Of a stretch of DNA of 64,000 nucleotides, positions 11,386-22,770 are shown piece after piece (the first letter of the stretch is position 1; each line of letters starts with the position of its first letter). Location: the NCBI GenBank assembly GCA_963969395.1, contig OZ017798.1, forward strand, positions 15,864,173 to 15,928,172, read 5' to 3'. Below the pieces are notes generated by a model, which worked only from the letters and a program-made list of their open reading frames with translations, made no database searches and was not told the DNA's origin. Both the position numbers and the translations under genes were made by a program. The stretch comes from Pseudoscleropodium purum (taxonomy: Eukaryota; Streptophyta; Bryopsida; Hypnales; Brachytheciaceae).

Positions 11386-14162
11386 TTCTGTGGTTGATAG
11401 TGTAGGTAATTATTCAAGGTTCAAATATAGTTATACTGAAGGATAGACATCACTTTAAAAGATGATTTATGATTGACCCCCTAATGAATTGATCCATCTC
11501 TTGGTTTACAATGTTTGATGATTGTGAGAAAAAGCGACCATTTTTTGTAGTGTTTTAGCAAAAACAAGGATATTGATTGTGAGTACTTTGAGTACTTTTT
11601 AGCATAACATTCTTAACCATTGAGAGCACAAATCTATAGCTAGAAATTTTGTTGTAAGAGTTATAGACTACTTACAAGTACCCGATTAGTACTATATGGA
11701 GAAAAGACAATTTTTCATAGAAAATAGATACAAGGCACATATTAATTAAAAAAATAAAACATTAGAAATCTCTAAGGACTTGATGGTGACAAGACTTCAC
11801 AAAAAAATAATTTTAAAACCATCTTCAATGTTTAGAAGTGTGTATGCTAGGGAGCCCTATTTGCATAAACGCAAAGGATATAAAATAATATTATTTTTAA
11901 AACTCCCTTGAGTAGAAACATGCCTACCTTTTATAAGAATAGACCACAAAATTTTTAGTTTTAGATCATTGATTTTGGTTACTTCTTAGTACTATAAACT
12001 CCTAAACCTCAAAAGGTGATAAATTAGAATAATTGACTTTAAATATAAAATGATTTAAAATTTTTTGGAATAAATAAGGGATGTGATTACAATCAAAATA
12101 ACCATCTCCAATGAAAATATTCCAAGTTCATCAGATTCATGCTTCAAAAGTTATAGCACATGAAAAGTTTGGTATACTATTTGTGAAGGAAAAAATGACT
12201 ATTCTTTTTTGCAGTCACTCTTTTGAAAAGATTTACCATAAACAACCAAATATTATAGATTTTGAACTTTGACTTGTATGTGTTTAATATAGTTAGATTT
12301 ATAATTGCTATTACCAATATTTATAAATACAATTTGAAATTTGAATTGAATATTCTTTATGTAAATAATAACATTCTAAATATTAAAAAAAATTGAGTAA
12401 GTTTTTACAATGGCTTTGTATTTGTAAACTTCAAATATTATTATTATTTTAAAAAAATCAATAATAATATTTTGCTATTTTTTGTGCTATCTATGACAAT
12501 TGATTGAATATTTGAAGTTTTAGAGACTTTTAAAAATATGATTTTTTGATAAATTAGAAAATTTATGAAAAATTGAATTATGAACTTATAATATTACAAA
12601 AGATAAACATTTATTTTAGTATAGCAAAATTAAGGATACAAACTATAAGGACAACCAAACCTTATTTACCAAAACTATAGGAGAAAAATATAGCATCATG
12701 TAGTCTCCTCAATATGATGAAAGTCCAAATTTCTTTAAATTATTTTATTTTTATTTAAATGAATAAATAAAATTTGTGAATGTATTCTAGTACAAATCCA
12801 AGTCCAATAGAGTAGGAGTCTATGTTGCTTTTGTGTTAAATACATCAAAAATAACATATTTATTGTCAATAACAAAAATCTTTAGAAACAATTGGAGCAA
12901 TAAGACATTGGTTTTAGATTTCTTTGTTATTATAAACATATGCCAAACAAAATTCTAATATAGTCTTGTATACAATATGATTATATTGAACACAATAGAA
13001 ATAGTGTCTTTAGCTATCTATATTGCAAATATACAAAGAATATTAGATAATTTGGAGCTAGGGCAAAGCATAACTGATCGTACTAAAACTATAGAAGTTG
13101 AGAATTTAGAGGAACTTAGGATGTCATTCAAACACAATAATTAAAGTTTTTTCAAAATTTGATCAATTTAGAAAATGTCAAAATTCAAGTTAACTTTTAG
13201 TTCCAAAGATCAATTTTGATTTAGACCAAGATAAAATGAGATATCAATACATTTCGGTGAAAGATTAGCCAAAGCTAACAAAATTTGGAGCATTCCTTGG
13301 CGGTTCGAGAGAGAGCAGACGATGTGATATTATCTTCGTATGCATGTACGTGGGAAAAGAGCCATTTGGAAACTGGTTTTGATCTTCTTCTTTCCATCCT
13401 CACTCCTCAGCCACATCATGCGGTCGTGGCGTCGGTCGCCACTTGCTACCGTCCTCCGAATCTCTCGTGCAATCCTCAGCTCGCACGCATCTCCACATTT
13501 GATTGCAAGGTATCAGTACGAGCTAATTCAATGCGCTTCGATTGAGCCAAATTTCGACGAATTTGACCCTGTTCATTGTTATCTACCATCTCCAAAAGCG
13601 TAGCAACACGCCGCTTCGAGTCTTGCTTTTTGTTCGAATTGGAGGTAGTAGCGGCAGTGGTGTGTTTTCTGGTACGCTTCGTTTCTTCTTCTTGGAATTT
13701 ATGTACCGTAATTGATTTTTTTGCGGTTGAATGATGACGGATTGGAGTACAAACTAAATGGATTGACCACAGGAAATTGGCCGCGATTGAATTGTGGTAG
13801 ATTTTTCGATTTTGTAGGGTTCATGATCTCGGTTGTTATGTTGGATTGACTCTCATTCGAAATATCTGCATAAGCAGGTCCAAATGGACTGTAACGTATG
13901 CTAGAACAGGGTTTGGATGTTTCGTATATAGCGACTGAGCGTTTCTGTTTTGAGAGCTTCTTGATTGTTGTAATTGTCTTTGCAGGTACTCGAAGCATAC
14001 GGAATCTTTTAAATCAATTCGTCGAATTTTTCAACACGAACTTGCGTTGACACTGATTTGGGGCCATAAGTATTGTTCGACACAGGTCTTTTCTATAATC
14101 TATTGTAATGCAAGGCTGAAATTTGAGCTGAAGTTGTGAATGCAGTACAGCATTTGTTACGC
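11386..14162. other. AT-rich intergenic DNA, then thioredoxin-gene promoter
   Basis: Up to about 13270 the sequence is very AT-rich and I see no gene. From there the composition rises, marking the promoter and 5' leader of the downstream thioredoxin-like gene. Open frames at 13285-13603 overlap one another and resemble no family; I take them as promoter DNA. Confidence 0.5.
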
Positions 14163-14170
14163 TAGGGTTT
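14163..14170 (+). promoter_or_regulatory. telo-box (TAGGGTTT) in 5' leader
   Basis: TAGGGTTT lies 37 bp upstream of the thioredoxin-like ATG. This position is typical of telo-boxes near plant transcription starts. Confidence 0.4.
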
Positions 14171-14206
14171 GACGAGGGAGTGAAGAGAAGGATTAGTAGG
14201 TGAACT

Positions 14207-16212
14207 ATGGCATTGCAATGTACTCAAATTCCCATTGCGGCGAGTATCAGGTTTGATAAAACTCTGGTGGCACCCTATCGAAAGTCACTCTCGGCGAAGG
14301 TAGGGTTACAGAATAGTAACATTATCTTACAAGCTCGTTTTTTGCGTCACTGCAAGAGGGACATCACCAAGCAATTGAGACAGGGGAGTACACGCACTGT
14401 TTGCGTGCAGGCAAGGGGACCAAAGCCTACTTGGATAGAGATGACTCCAATCACAGGAGAAGCGCAGTTCGATGAAGTTCTCGCGTCGGAGAATCCTGTC
14501 ATCATTGACTGGTACTCCCTCTACTTCTTGCAATTATTACTCCTAGTTTCATATCGTAAGGGATATGATGCGTCTTAGCATGTTCTTTTGCTCAAATGAA
14601 TCGCACTTCTGCAACTGGATTTGGTAGTGTACAGTTGATGAAATGTGAATGACGCTTTACTTTTGATTTGGACCGCAAGGTGCTGCGAGGAAATGCGACA
14701 GTACTTTCTCGAAGCGAGGGGCATTGAAGGGATAGAATTAGACTGATATGGTACATTTGTGGAATCGTTCTGTTCAGGATGGCAGCTTGGTGTAGAAAAT
14801 GCATCTACCTGAAGCCGAAGCTGGAAAAACTTGCTGCTGAATATCACCCTGAGTACGTGATAGTTCCTCTAGTGTTGGCATGTTATTGTTTCTTTGTCTT
14901 TCACGTTGTCTGAAGTGTAAATTTGAGTAAGCTTCATCAGGTGAGTTGTATTTGAATGTTGTGCTGTCGTGTGCTATGGGCGTTCTCATGTTGTTAGTTT
15001 TTAGGGTAAATCGGAACAAAGTTTTTGCAATTCAAAAACCTTCTAGATATCATAAAGTTAATCTTTTCCATAATTTATGGGGATTACTTCTTATGGGCAC
15101 GATGATTTGTACAGAGCCTCCCCATGCTATATATAGAGAGGCCTTTGAATAATGATTGTGACCATAGGGTGAAGTCTCCATGAATCGTGAAAAATTCTCT
15201 TTATGATATTGTCTAAACGTTCCTGAAATAGTTTAATGTGATTAGAAACCTTGTTTATGATCGCAAAGTGTACTGAGAATGTTTAGGGGTGGTAACATTC
15301 TCTCTCGTCCTTATGAAATTTTTGCACCCTTGCAGCATTAAGTTCTATTTCGTGGATGTTAATACCGTGCCATCAACACTTGTGTCCCGCGCTGAAGTAA
15401 CGGTGGGATTTCTCGGGTCTCTTGCATTGTTTGTTTCTTCCTCTTTAAGTTGACGGTTCGACTCAGAGGCTAGAATCGGGGTACTTCAATTTTGTCTTGC
15501 TATTGTTCTACATGATTTAATCAAATATTGAACGGGAAACTATTGTACTGACACTTGCTTCGTATGATTTCTGAAATGCTGTGTCGTGGTTTGGGATCTC
15601 GGCTGGCGTTGTGCAGAAAATGCCAACAATTCAGGTGAGCAAGGAATAAGAAGTGGCATGTAATTTCATTAATTTTCATTCTTCAGATGACTTCACATTA
15701 CACCTCGGATCTTTTTGTGTGTCCCTCACGAAAGAAGAGGGTACTATTTGCTTCACTTTAAGCATTTTAACATATGAAGTAAGATTTATAGAGCTTTGGT
15801 TACAAGGGCCGAATCTATTTGAATCAAATTTTCATCCTTATGTATGATTTTCTCGTGAAATTTAAAATTGGGAAATTATAGGCCAATATCATTAGTAGTA
15901 GACAACCCCATTTCCATGGAAAGATCCGTGGCCATCGACAGTTAGCCATGCTTACACCACGTGATAATAAGTGAATGAATTGTTTGAATGGATGAGTTAC
16001 TGTTGATAACAGGGGTCAGTGTAGGAGTCACAATCGATCCCAAAAAGTTGTAGCATCTTCTACCTAACAATCTTTTGAACTTCTCCTTTTTTGGTGTGTC
16101 GGTTATGCAGTTATGGAAAAACAAGGAGAAGAAAGGGGAACTTATCGCTGGAGATCAAGGCTGGCTGGTTATGGAAAAAATACGGGAGATGCTATCCGAT
16201 GTGAAAAAATAG
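14207..16212 (+). CDS. WCRKC thioredoxin-like protein, chloroplast
   Basis: I model five exons: 14207-14511, 14778-14852, 15336-15402, 15617-15634 and 16111-16212. They join in phase to 188 residues. Exon 2 encodes [20 protein letters not shown], with the atypical active site WCRKC that defines the Arabidopsis thioredoxin-like 3 (WCRKC1/2) group in place of WCGPC. The active-site Trp upstream of the CRKC context is preceded by a DW pair split by intron 1. Exon 3 supplies the FYFVDVN strand, exon 4 (only 18 nt) the cis-proline motif KMPTIQ, and exon 5 the final strand and helix (ELIAGDQGW, then a helix). About 75 N-terminal residues are basic and Ser-rich, consistent with a transit peptide. 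The family is plastidial and probably redox-active toward unknown targets. All introns are GT-AG. Confidence 0.92.
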
Positions 16213-17278
16213 CTTGTGGGAGATATGTTTGTGCAAGTGTTGGTGAATCTCAACGAAGAGAAAATCCTGTTGATTGTTGCACATCTTCCCGGTATTGTTA
16301 GTTGTAAAATGGTTGAGCACTGTGATGCTTGGTTTAGCTGTTCTGTATTCTAGGCCCCTCTTTTGAACTGAGGAGACGCTCAAGCCCTTCTCATGTATGC
16401 TATTGTATTTTTGCAAAATGTTGTAAAGAAGTTTACCTCACTCCAAAGTTTTACATGAGGTAGCTACAACACCTAAAGTGATTCTGCAATGTCGACGGGG
16501 CAGGAGTAGAATAGTGCATCACCGTGCAGACCCGGCATCCTACAAGGTATGGAAGACGATGAAGTCCTATTCAAATTATAGAGAACTCTATTGCATTTAC
16601 AAAAAATCTAAAGTTCGTCAGATCGATTCTTAGAGACCCATTGTAAATATTGATTAGACAGGACAGCTTGCACAGTCGTTCCAGCTCTCTGTACGGTTGC
16701 AGGGAGGTCTTCAAGAGCTAGTTCTAAACACGAACTAGCAGTGCATAAAGCAAGAGTACATGCATACAAGTTACTTGGTAAATTACTAGAAGAGGAGGTC
16801 TACGGCACTACAAGGGCCACATTCCACAAGCGTAACTGAAAAATACATCAGTGACCTAGCAGCAGGTACACAACACTTTCGAAAGGAGCTGCAAACACCC
16901 TGGACCAAAGCAACTCCCAAGTCATGGAAGAATCAGGATATCCAAGATGCTATGATTCTCCACTATTACTCGTTCTTAGCACAACCCTTTTACATCTTAG
17001 GTTCAAGAAAGAAAGCGTCGATACTCCGCCAACTTATAACCCACAATGCAACAAATGCCAGCTACACCAAACGTTAAATATTCACAACAGAAAATTTCAT
17101 ATTTAGCGCATAAACACCTGACATTGTAAAGTTCAAGCGGCGTTTGGGCAACAGTTCCGCAAACACTAGGTCTGTACAAAAAGGAAAGGAAAAAACAGAC
17201 AGTTCCCACAATTCGTAGATGCTCCCCTGAAAAGCAGGAAGTCAGAGTTCGGTTATGGCGATGTGAAGCTATGGTTCA
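16213..17278. other. convergent intergenic region
   Basis: This holds the presumed 3' UTRs of the thioredoxin-like gene (plus) and the RING gene (minus). I see no additional coding signal. Confidence 0.5.
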
Positions 17279-18505
17279 CTATTCCACGACGAGTTCAACT
17301 CTGCAGATAGGGCACGCAGTTCCCGAGCACGCCAGCCACGACTCGACACAATCCGCATGGAAACTATGTCCGCAAGAGGTCGTGTGCGTCTTGGCGTCCT
17401 CGAATTTCTGGAAGCAAATGGAGCACGAGTCTTCCAGCGGAACCTGCGCATGGGCGCCATTCTTGGCCACCGTCGGGATCTTCTTCGCCACCACGAGCAG
17501 ATTCTCCCACTGCACCATGTTTTGAGTTTGCTTGAAATACTCGTACTTGTTGGAAGCTCGGAACCATGGCGACACGATGTCCTGGCTGCTCTGTTTCTCC
17601 ATAGCCGGATACTCATTGTCGTCAGTTCCATTGTTCCTGCCGAAGCAACTCGTCAGGAAGCGGGGGAGGCGACGGGGCTTGGGGGTAGCTACTTTCCGCC
17701 CCTCGTACATCCATGAGCAGCTTGTGAAGGAGCACGTCTTGACTTGAATTGTTTGCTTGCAAACGGGACAAGAAGCCTTCTCGGAGACGAGATTCACCAC
17801 CGTGAAGCCCTTCTTGCACACGACGCGATGCCCGTGCGCGTCGCAGAGTTTGTTGGTGCACTTGCCCTCCAAGTTGAGTCCCTTCCCAACGATGCGCCAC
17901 ACCGGGGCGGTCGTCGACCAGGGCAAGACCTTGAGAGCGCTCTCGTTCTGCAAGTCTGAAAACTCCAGCATCCGCGCGGCAGGGGCGCCGCCGCGGAGAC
18001 GGGTGAGGAGCTGCACAGTGCTGTCGCGCTCCACGCCGTAGTCGCGAAGCGTCTTCGTAATAGGCTCTCTGTCTGCGAAGTGCTTCCCGTTGTAGAGGAA
18101 GCGCTGGTACTCGATCGGGATGTGCTCTAGAGCCTCCACTTCCTCCTTGAGGTCTTTCACTGTGCTGGTGGCGAGAGGAAGGTCCACCATCACGGAGTTT
18201 CCTCCCAGCGACTTCACGAAGAAAAGATTCTCCCCTGAGGTGGTGTGCACGGAGAAGCGACTGCAGGCGCCGTCGTGCAGATCGGGGATCAGGGTGGAAA
18301 TTGGGCGGGTCTTTTGCAAGCGCACACCGCGATACGCAATGTAGGCGACGTGATGGCCGGTTTGGGCGGAGAGCTCGCGCCCCAAGTCGCCGAACGTCTT
18401 CCCCGTCGACCATGAAGGGAAGGGCACGTCCAGAAAACCCGTGAACTTCTTCTTGTCGGCGTCGATGTGCGAGAAGCGCATCGTTGGACACTCCATTGCG
18501 CCCAT
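17279..18505 (-). CDS. ubiquitin-like / zinc / RING-H2 protein
   Basis: This single-exon gene encodes 408 residues, counted from the first ATG. Residues about 92-173 form a ubiquitin-like fold (with DLKEEVEALEHIP..YQRFLYNGKHF) ending in LRGG at 170-173. A weaker ubiquitin-like segment may precede it (9-90). Next comes a cysteine-rich module, GLNLEGKC..C at about 210-221, then C230, CPVC (246-249) and C258/C263. The C-terminus is a complete RING-H2: C361, C364, C378, H380, H383, C386, C398 and C401, with WL before the last pair, as in E3 ligases that bind E2. I infer an E3 ubiquitin ligase with built-in ubiquitin-like domains. The LRGG could be a processing site, but residues continue directly (GAPAAR), so cleavage is unproven. 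GC content is high compared with its surroundings. I know no standard gene name. Confidence 0.85.
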   Translation of the reverse strand: MGAMECPTMRFSHIDADKKKFTGFLDVPFPSWSTGKTFGDLGRELSAQTGHHVAYIAYRGVRLQKTRPISTLIPDLHDGACSRFSVHTTSGENLFFVKSLGGNSVMVDLPLATSTVKDLKEEVEALEHIPIEYQRFLYNGKHFADREPITKTLRDYGVERDSTVQLLTRLRGGAPAARMLEFSDLQNESALKVLPWSTTAPVWRIVGKGLNLEGKCTNKLCDAHGHRVVCKKGFTVVNLVSEKASCPVCKQTIQVKTCSFTSCSWMYEGRKVATPKPRRLPRFLTSCFGRNNGTDDNEYPAMEKQSSQDIVSPWFRASNKYEYFKQTQNMVQWENLLVVAKKIPTVAKNGAHAQVPLEDSCSICFQKFEDAKTHTTSCGHSFHADCVESWLACSGTACPICRVELVVE

Positions 18506-18507
18506 CG

Positions 18508-18549
18508 AATTACCCTGCAATTACCCTGCAATTCCACACAATTCCACAC
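18508..18549. repeat. short tandem duplications next to the RING-gene ATG
   Basis: An 11-bp unit (aattaccctgc) occurs twice and is followed by a 10-bp unit (aattccacac) twice. All lie immediately upstream of the minus-strand ATG, in its presumed 5' leader. Confidence 0.9.
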
Positions 18550-21500
18550 AATTCCCAGTACCCCAAGTCAGGAAACACAAGACTCTCTGTTCCCAAATCA
18601 AACCACCACCAAAATCCACAAAACTCACAGAAATTGCGCAAGGTCAAGCCACCTGGAAACACCCTCCAACTCGGCCCAAGGTTACACAACACGCAAAACT
18701 CCAAAGCAAGTCTACAAACAGAACTTCTTCCGAGAACGCCTTCCTCTGCAAGTACTCACTTACCTCCCAATTCCCACGACGCAAACCGCCAGCAAATCTC
18801 TAAACAAACCCCCCCTCGAAACTCTTAAATAAAAATGACTTCACTCAACTTGCAGCGTACACATTCTTCCCAAAATCCCCTAGCCTTCCTACTCATCACA
18901 TTCCAAACTCTTCGTACCGCTGCTTTCCTTGACCAAAACTCCTCTTCACCACCAACATCACCGATCTCTAAACAACAACATCACTCCTCGGGGTGCAAAT
19001 TAACTCTCCAATTCCACAAAAACCAAACCACCTGCAAATCAAAACCCAAGCAAGCAAGCATACCAACCAACCTGTACGTTGCAACCAAGCTCGAGGTTAC
19101 AACGTAACGTCCCCCCAATTGCAGCACTTACAAGAATCAGAGCGTCGCCACGAGCAAACTCAGAACCGATCCAGCAAGAAGGGATCCCCGATCGAATGCG
19201 CTTGATTTGTTTGCAGCGGCAATTGTGATGTTCTGGGAGAGGCTACCTAGGTGACGGCGGAGGCGTTAGTCGGGAGGCAAAGCCAGAGTCTAAGTTAGCT
19301 ACAGTCAGAACTCGGGTTGGAGCTAAAGCTTACGTGCGGACGTGGGGAGGACGGAGGGGCGAGGGTAAGGTAAGTTAGTAGAGAAGGGCGTCAAATGCAT
19401 GTGGGACAGTGGAACGCGGCGTTCCCAATGGGTTATGGAGGCGGGCACAGACCAGTCATGCACGACCATCGCGCCGTTGATCGGGGTCAGCACTGTCGGT
19501 AAGAGTGGGAGAGCCGGGGTCGGGGGGGCGAATTCTCCGCGAATCGCGGAGAGCAAGGCAACGAAAAAGGAAGACAGAACCGACGATAAAGTAGAAAAGC
19601 GTTCTATTCTCGTTCTGGTCTCGTCCGTGGGCGCCGCCTGAATGAGCGTTTGATTGGGGGGGGGTCTTGAGGAGAGCTCTTTCCGTCCGATTAGGTCTGA
19701 GTTCTGACTCGAGTTTCGATTAGAAAAAGATTTGGGAAAGATAAGGCGATAAAAATACCCATTGTGAACCTATCCCAATAGGATTATGTCTCTGCACTCG
19801 TGCAAGGTTTTGTACCAATTAATATCATAATTCTCTATTTGTAGGCACCCTATAATTTGTTAAAATTCTTCTTTCAATCTGAAAACAAAGCTAAATTAAT
19901 GAAAAATTAATGTAATGTTTTCGACAAGGTGTTTTTGCACAATGTATCAACACTATTTTCTCAATTTACTTAACACCTAAAGGACTCAAAGTTTGGCAAT
20001 ATTTTTTTAAATTGTTTTTGAAGATAGAAAATAGTAAGTCCTAAATAGAGTTTGCCAAGCAACAACAATATCTAAAAGATTTGAAATAAAAATAAAAATT
20101 TTAATAGATTATATTTTTGTCTACATAGAGGTTTGTGAAAATTTTCATTTGAATTAGTGATGTGAAAGTTATGGAGCATCTTCTTTTGCGAGTAGTTTTA
20201 GAAAAAAATAACATGTTGGATTTATTGTTAAATTTAATTTTTACAATTTTTCAAGGTTTAGTTTGTTTAGTAGAACAACCTCACCTATTAGATTAGTATG
20301 TTTTAATTCCACCTTTAAGCTATTAAGGATTTAGTTTTTCTTTCTTTCTTATACCTACTTGTACTCAACAATTTTCTTAACAATGAAAATCAAGTTTCTT
20401 CCAGGGGGTTTAAATCCTAAACTTTCAACTCAATCCTTCAACATAATTAGTTATTAAAAACATCATATGAAGTGCAAAAATTCTAAGTTAAAAAGATTCA
20501 TTGTCTTATAATCTAATCTTGTAAGGTGTAAAAGTAACTCATTTCCTTCACTTGAAACACAAATATTTTTCGCAATGTATTTGGTCAAGGTTCATCAAAT
20601 CTTTCCCACTCATTCTTATATTATTTGACTACAAATGCCAAAAAAATTCAATTTTTTTCACTCTTAGCAATTGAAATGGTAGTTTTGAGTGTTTTATGAT
20701 GAAAAATAAGCCTCCTTTAGGGATTAATGAATCACACTCATAAATTTTTTAAGAAAGATCCCTCTGTTCCTTTAGCTTTTATCAACAATCTTTTCAAGTT
20801 TTCAATGGTCATTCATTGACATAGTCTTTGTATACTATGCAATAATAAAGCAAAATAATATTGCATTTTGCAAATGCTATAAAGAAGTCAAGACACACAA
20901 AATTGAAAAGGTCTCACTACAAAGCATCAAGATAATATCAATTTATAAAATGCACGAACTATATGCTCCAAGAATCCAAAATCCACTTGAGGTTTATTAG
21001 TACCAATAATTACATCAATTAATGGAATTGAATTTTTTTGAAATGCAACTTAACAAATAAAACACATCAATGAGGTTCTAATCATGAACTTGTCAAAATC
21101 TCCTCCAATATAGAATTTTCCTTCTTTTCTAATGTCAAACTTTCAATAAACTTATCCTTTTATATCTTCATTTTCAAATATTTATAATGATTTGTCATAT
21201 AAATACCAAGTGCATCATTGAATTTCAGATTGCAAAAATATTTTATTTTGAAATAGTGATAGAAAATTTAAGAATATTTATAAAAAAATAATTTTTTATA
21301 ATGCATGCTTGATTTTCTAATTATATAAGACAATCAATTTTACAATAATCCTACTTTTGACTAAATGTAAATATTTCTTCAATTATTTCACAAAAAAAAA
21401 AAAAAAAATATAATGAAATCGGAATCAATCTTTTTATAAATTCAAATTTCAAAGACATGGTGCAATGATAAATTTATATCCAATTTCAATTGTTAATAAT

Positions 21501-22369
21501 CTCTTATTTTAAAAATATATTAATTTTAATGAAAAAAAATTGAATAAAAAATTTGCTTAATTTAAAAAAAATTGAATGCAAAGTTTAGATTCATACTTTT
21601 ACTCTTGATTTTTTATTCTCTAAATATATGATTTTCACTCTATGAAACTGCTTGCTGAATTTTATGAAGGATATTGTATTGAAAACAATTTTTTCTAAAC
21701 CTTAGGTGTGAACTTGCATATTAATACTTTAAAGATGTAGCACTTTATTGTTTTCCATTCAATTAATTTTTTCTTAAATTTTCAATTTTCTAAATTTGAT
21801 TAGATTTATTTTTTGAATAAATTATTTATCTACAATTTGATTTTTATGATATTCAATATGTAAATGATTTTATTGGTTATTTTTACAAACTTGTATTTAG
21901 TATCTCCAAAGGCATTGAAACAAAGATCTTTCTAGAAATGATTTTTGACTCTATTATACTCTTATATATAGAAATTAAAATTTCAAACATTGTTCTTTAA
22001 AGAAAATTCTCTAACCCAAGCGTTTTGTTTTTAAAATTGTAATGTGTACATTGTACAAGCATGTGACTTTGTCTTTGATGATTGTTTCAACCCTTTTTCA
22101 TCATGCAAAATTGAAATGCAATGCAATTCAACAATTTTTATTTGTTTATATATACTTCTAAATTTTGATTCCATTGTAAATTTTGTAGATAAGAACTCAA
22201 ATCAAATTTTGTGAAGATTGATGTTTTTCTTTAGAAACAAAGATTTTTATAAATCATTGCAATTCAAGTTTAGAAGTTTCCTTTCAACATGCATATTTGT
22301 AAACCTTAAACTAGCATTGCATACATGAGTTTTTACCTTCTTTAAATACCAAAATAGATCAAACCTTAC
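18550..22369. other. RING-gene promoter, then AT-rich intergenic DNA
   Basis: About 18550-19740 is C-rich on the plus strand, with long low-complexity open frames in all frames and no family match. It is presumably the leader and promoter of the RING gene. After about 19740 the sequence is AT-rich repeat DNA, including the repeat at 20120-20460. I see no intact gene. Confidence 0.5.
20120..20460. repeat. dispersed repeat, inverted relative to 10650-11000
   Basis: The reverse complement aligns along its length with 10650-11000. Shared blocks include 'ttgagttga.a.tttaagg', 'acttgattttcatt.ttaa', 'ggtggaattaaaa' and 'gatgctc..taac'. A shorter relative lies at about 27290-27400 in this orientation ('gtgatgtgaaa.ttatggagca'). 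Confidence 0.65.
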
Positions 22370-22375
22370 TTGACC

Positions 22376-22770
22376 TTAAATTTTAATCTGCATAAGGACG
22401 CTCTCTTCTCTTAAATCATTTTGCAAGTTGCTCCAAGTATTGTATTCTAATGGAAAATGTAGCAAATTTTGAGTGGAATTGACAACACATGTCTTGTCAC
22501 TTCCTTGAATGTGTCGCCAAAAAGATGGAATGCGGCTCTCACCTAAAACAAATCCATCATACAATGTTGTTAATTGATAACTAAACTTCTCAATTGAACT
22601 TATTTGACTAAATCTCTATCCGCGGGTATAGAATTGCATCTCATAATTCAACTCTAGTTCATCCAATTCCTTGTAAGTTGGTGTGATGTTGAAGAAAAGA
22701 ACATCCACTTCTTCAAGATCAAATGTAGGACTCCATGCGTCATAATATATTGCACCACAAATAGCATCAA
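22376..22770 (-). pseudogene. LEA_2 / NDR1-HIN1-like gene fragment
   Basis: Read on the minus strand, a hydrophobic segment (FFIIWIIDAICGAIYY) leads into WSPTFDLEEVDVLFFNITP. A stop then interrupts after QFYTRG. The same frame resumes with LYDGFVLGESRIPSFWRHIQG and a polar tail. A membrane anchor followed by a strand-rich domain with 'Y.G..L....IPSFW' resembles NHL/LEA_2 proteins, which are membrane-anchored stress or defence proteins. The internal stop and missing start suggest a dead copy, although an intron at the stop cannot be excluded. The family assignment rests on recalled motif shape and is tentative. Confidence 0.35.

Noticed and set aside
13285..13603. Overlapping 86- and 87-codon frames upstream of the thioredoxin gene
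   Set aside because: They have no family resemblance, sit in promoter-like DNA, and are open in two frames at once.
17622..18491. 289-codon minus-strand frame overlapping the RING gene
   Set aside because: It is Arg-rich and low complexity, a frame shadow caused by high GC. The 413-codon frame holds the ubiquitin-like and RING domains.
18441..19205. Several overlapping plus-strand frames of 70-121 codons
   Set aside because: The sequence is C- and A-rich low complexity, so all three plus frames stay open. Content is Thr/Pro/Asn/Lys-rich with no motif.
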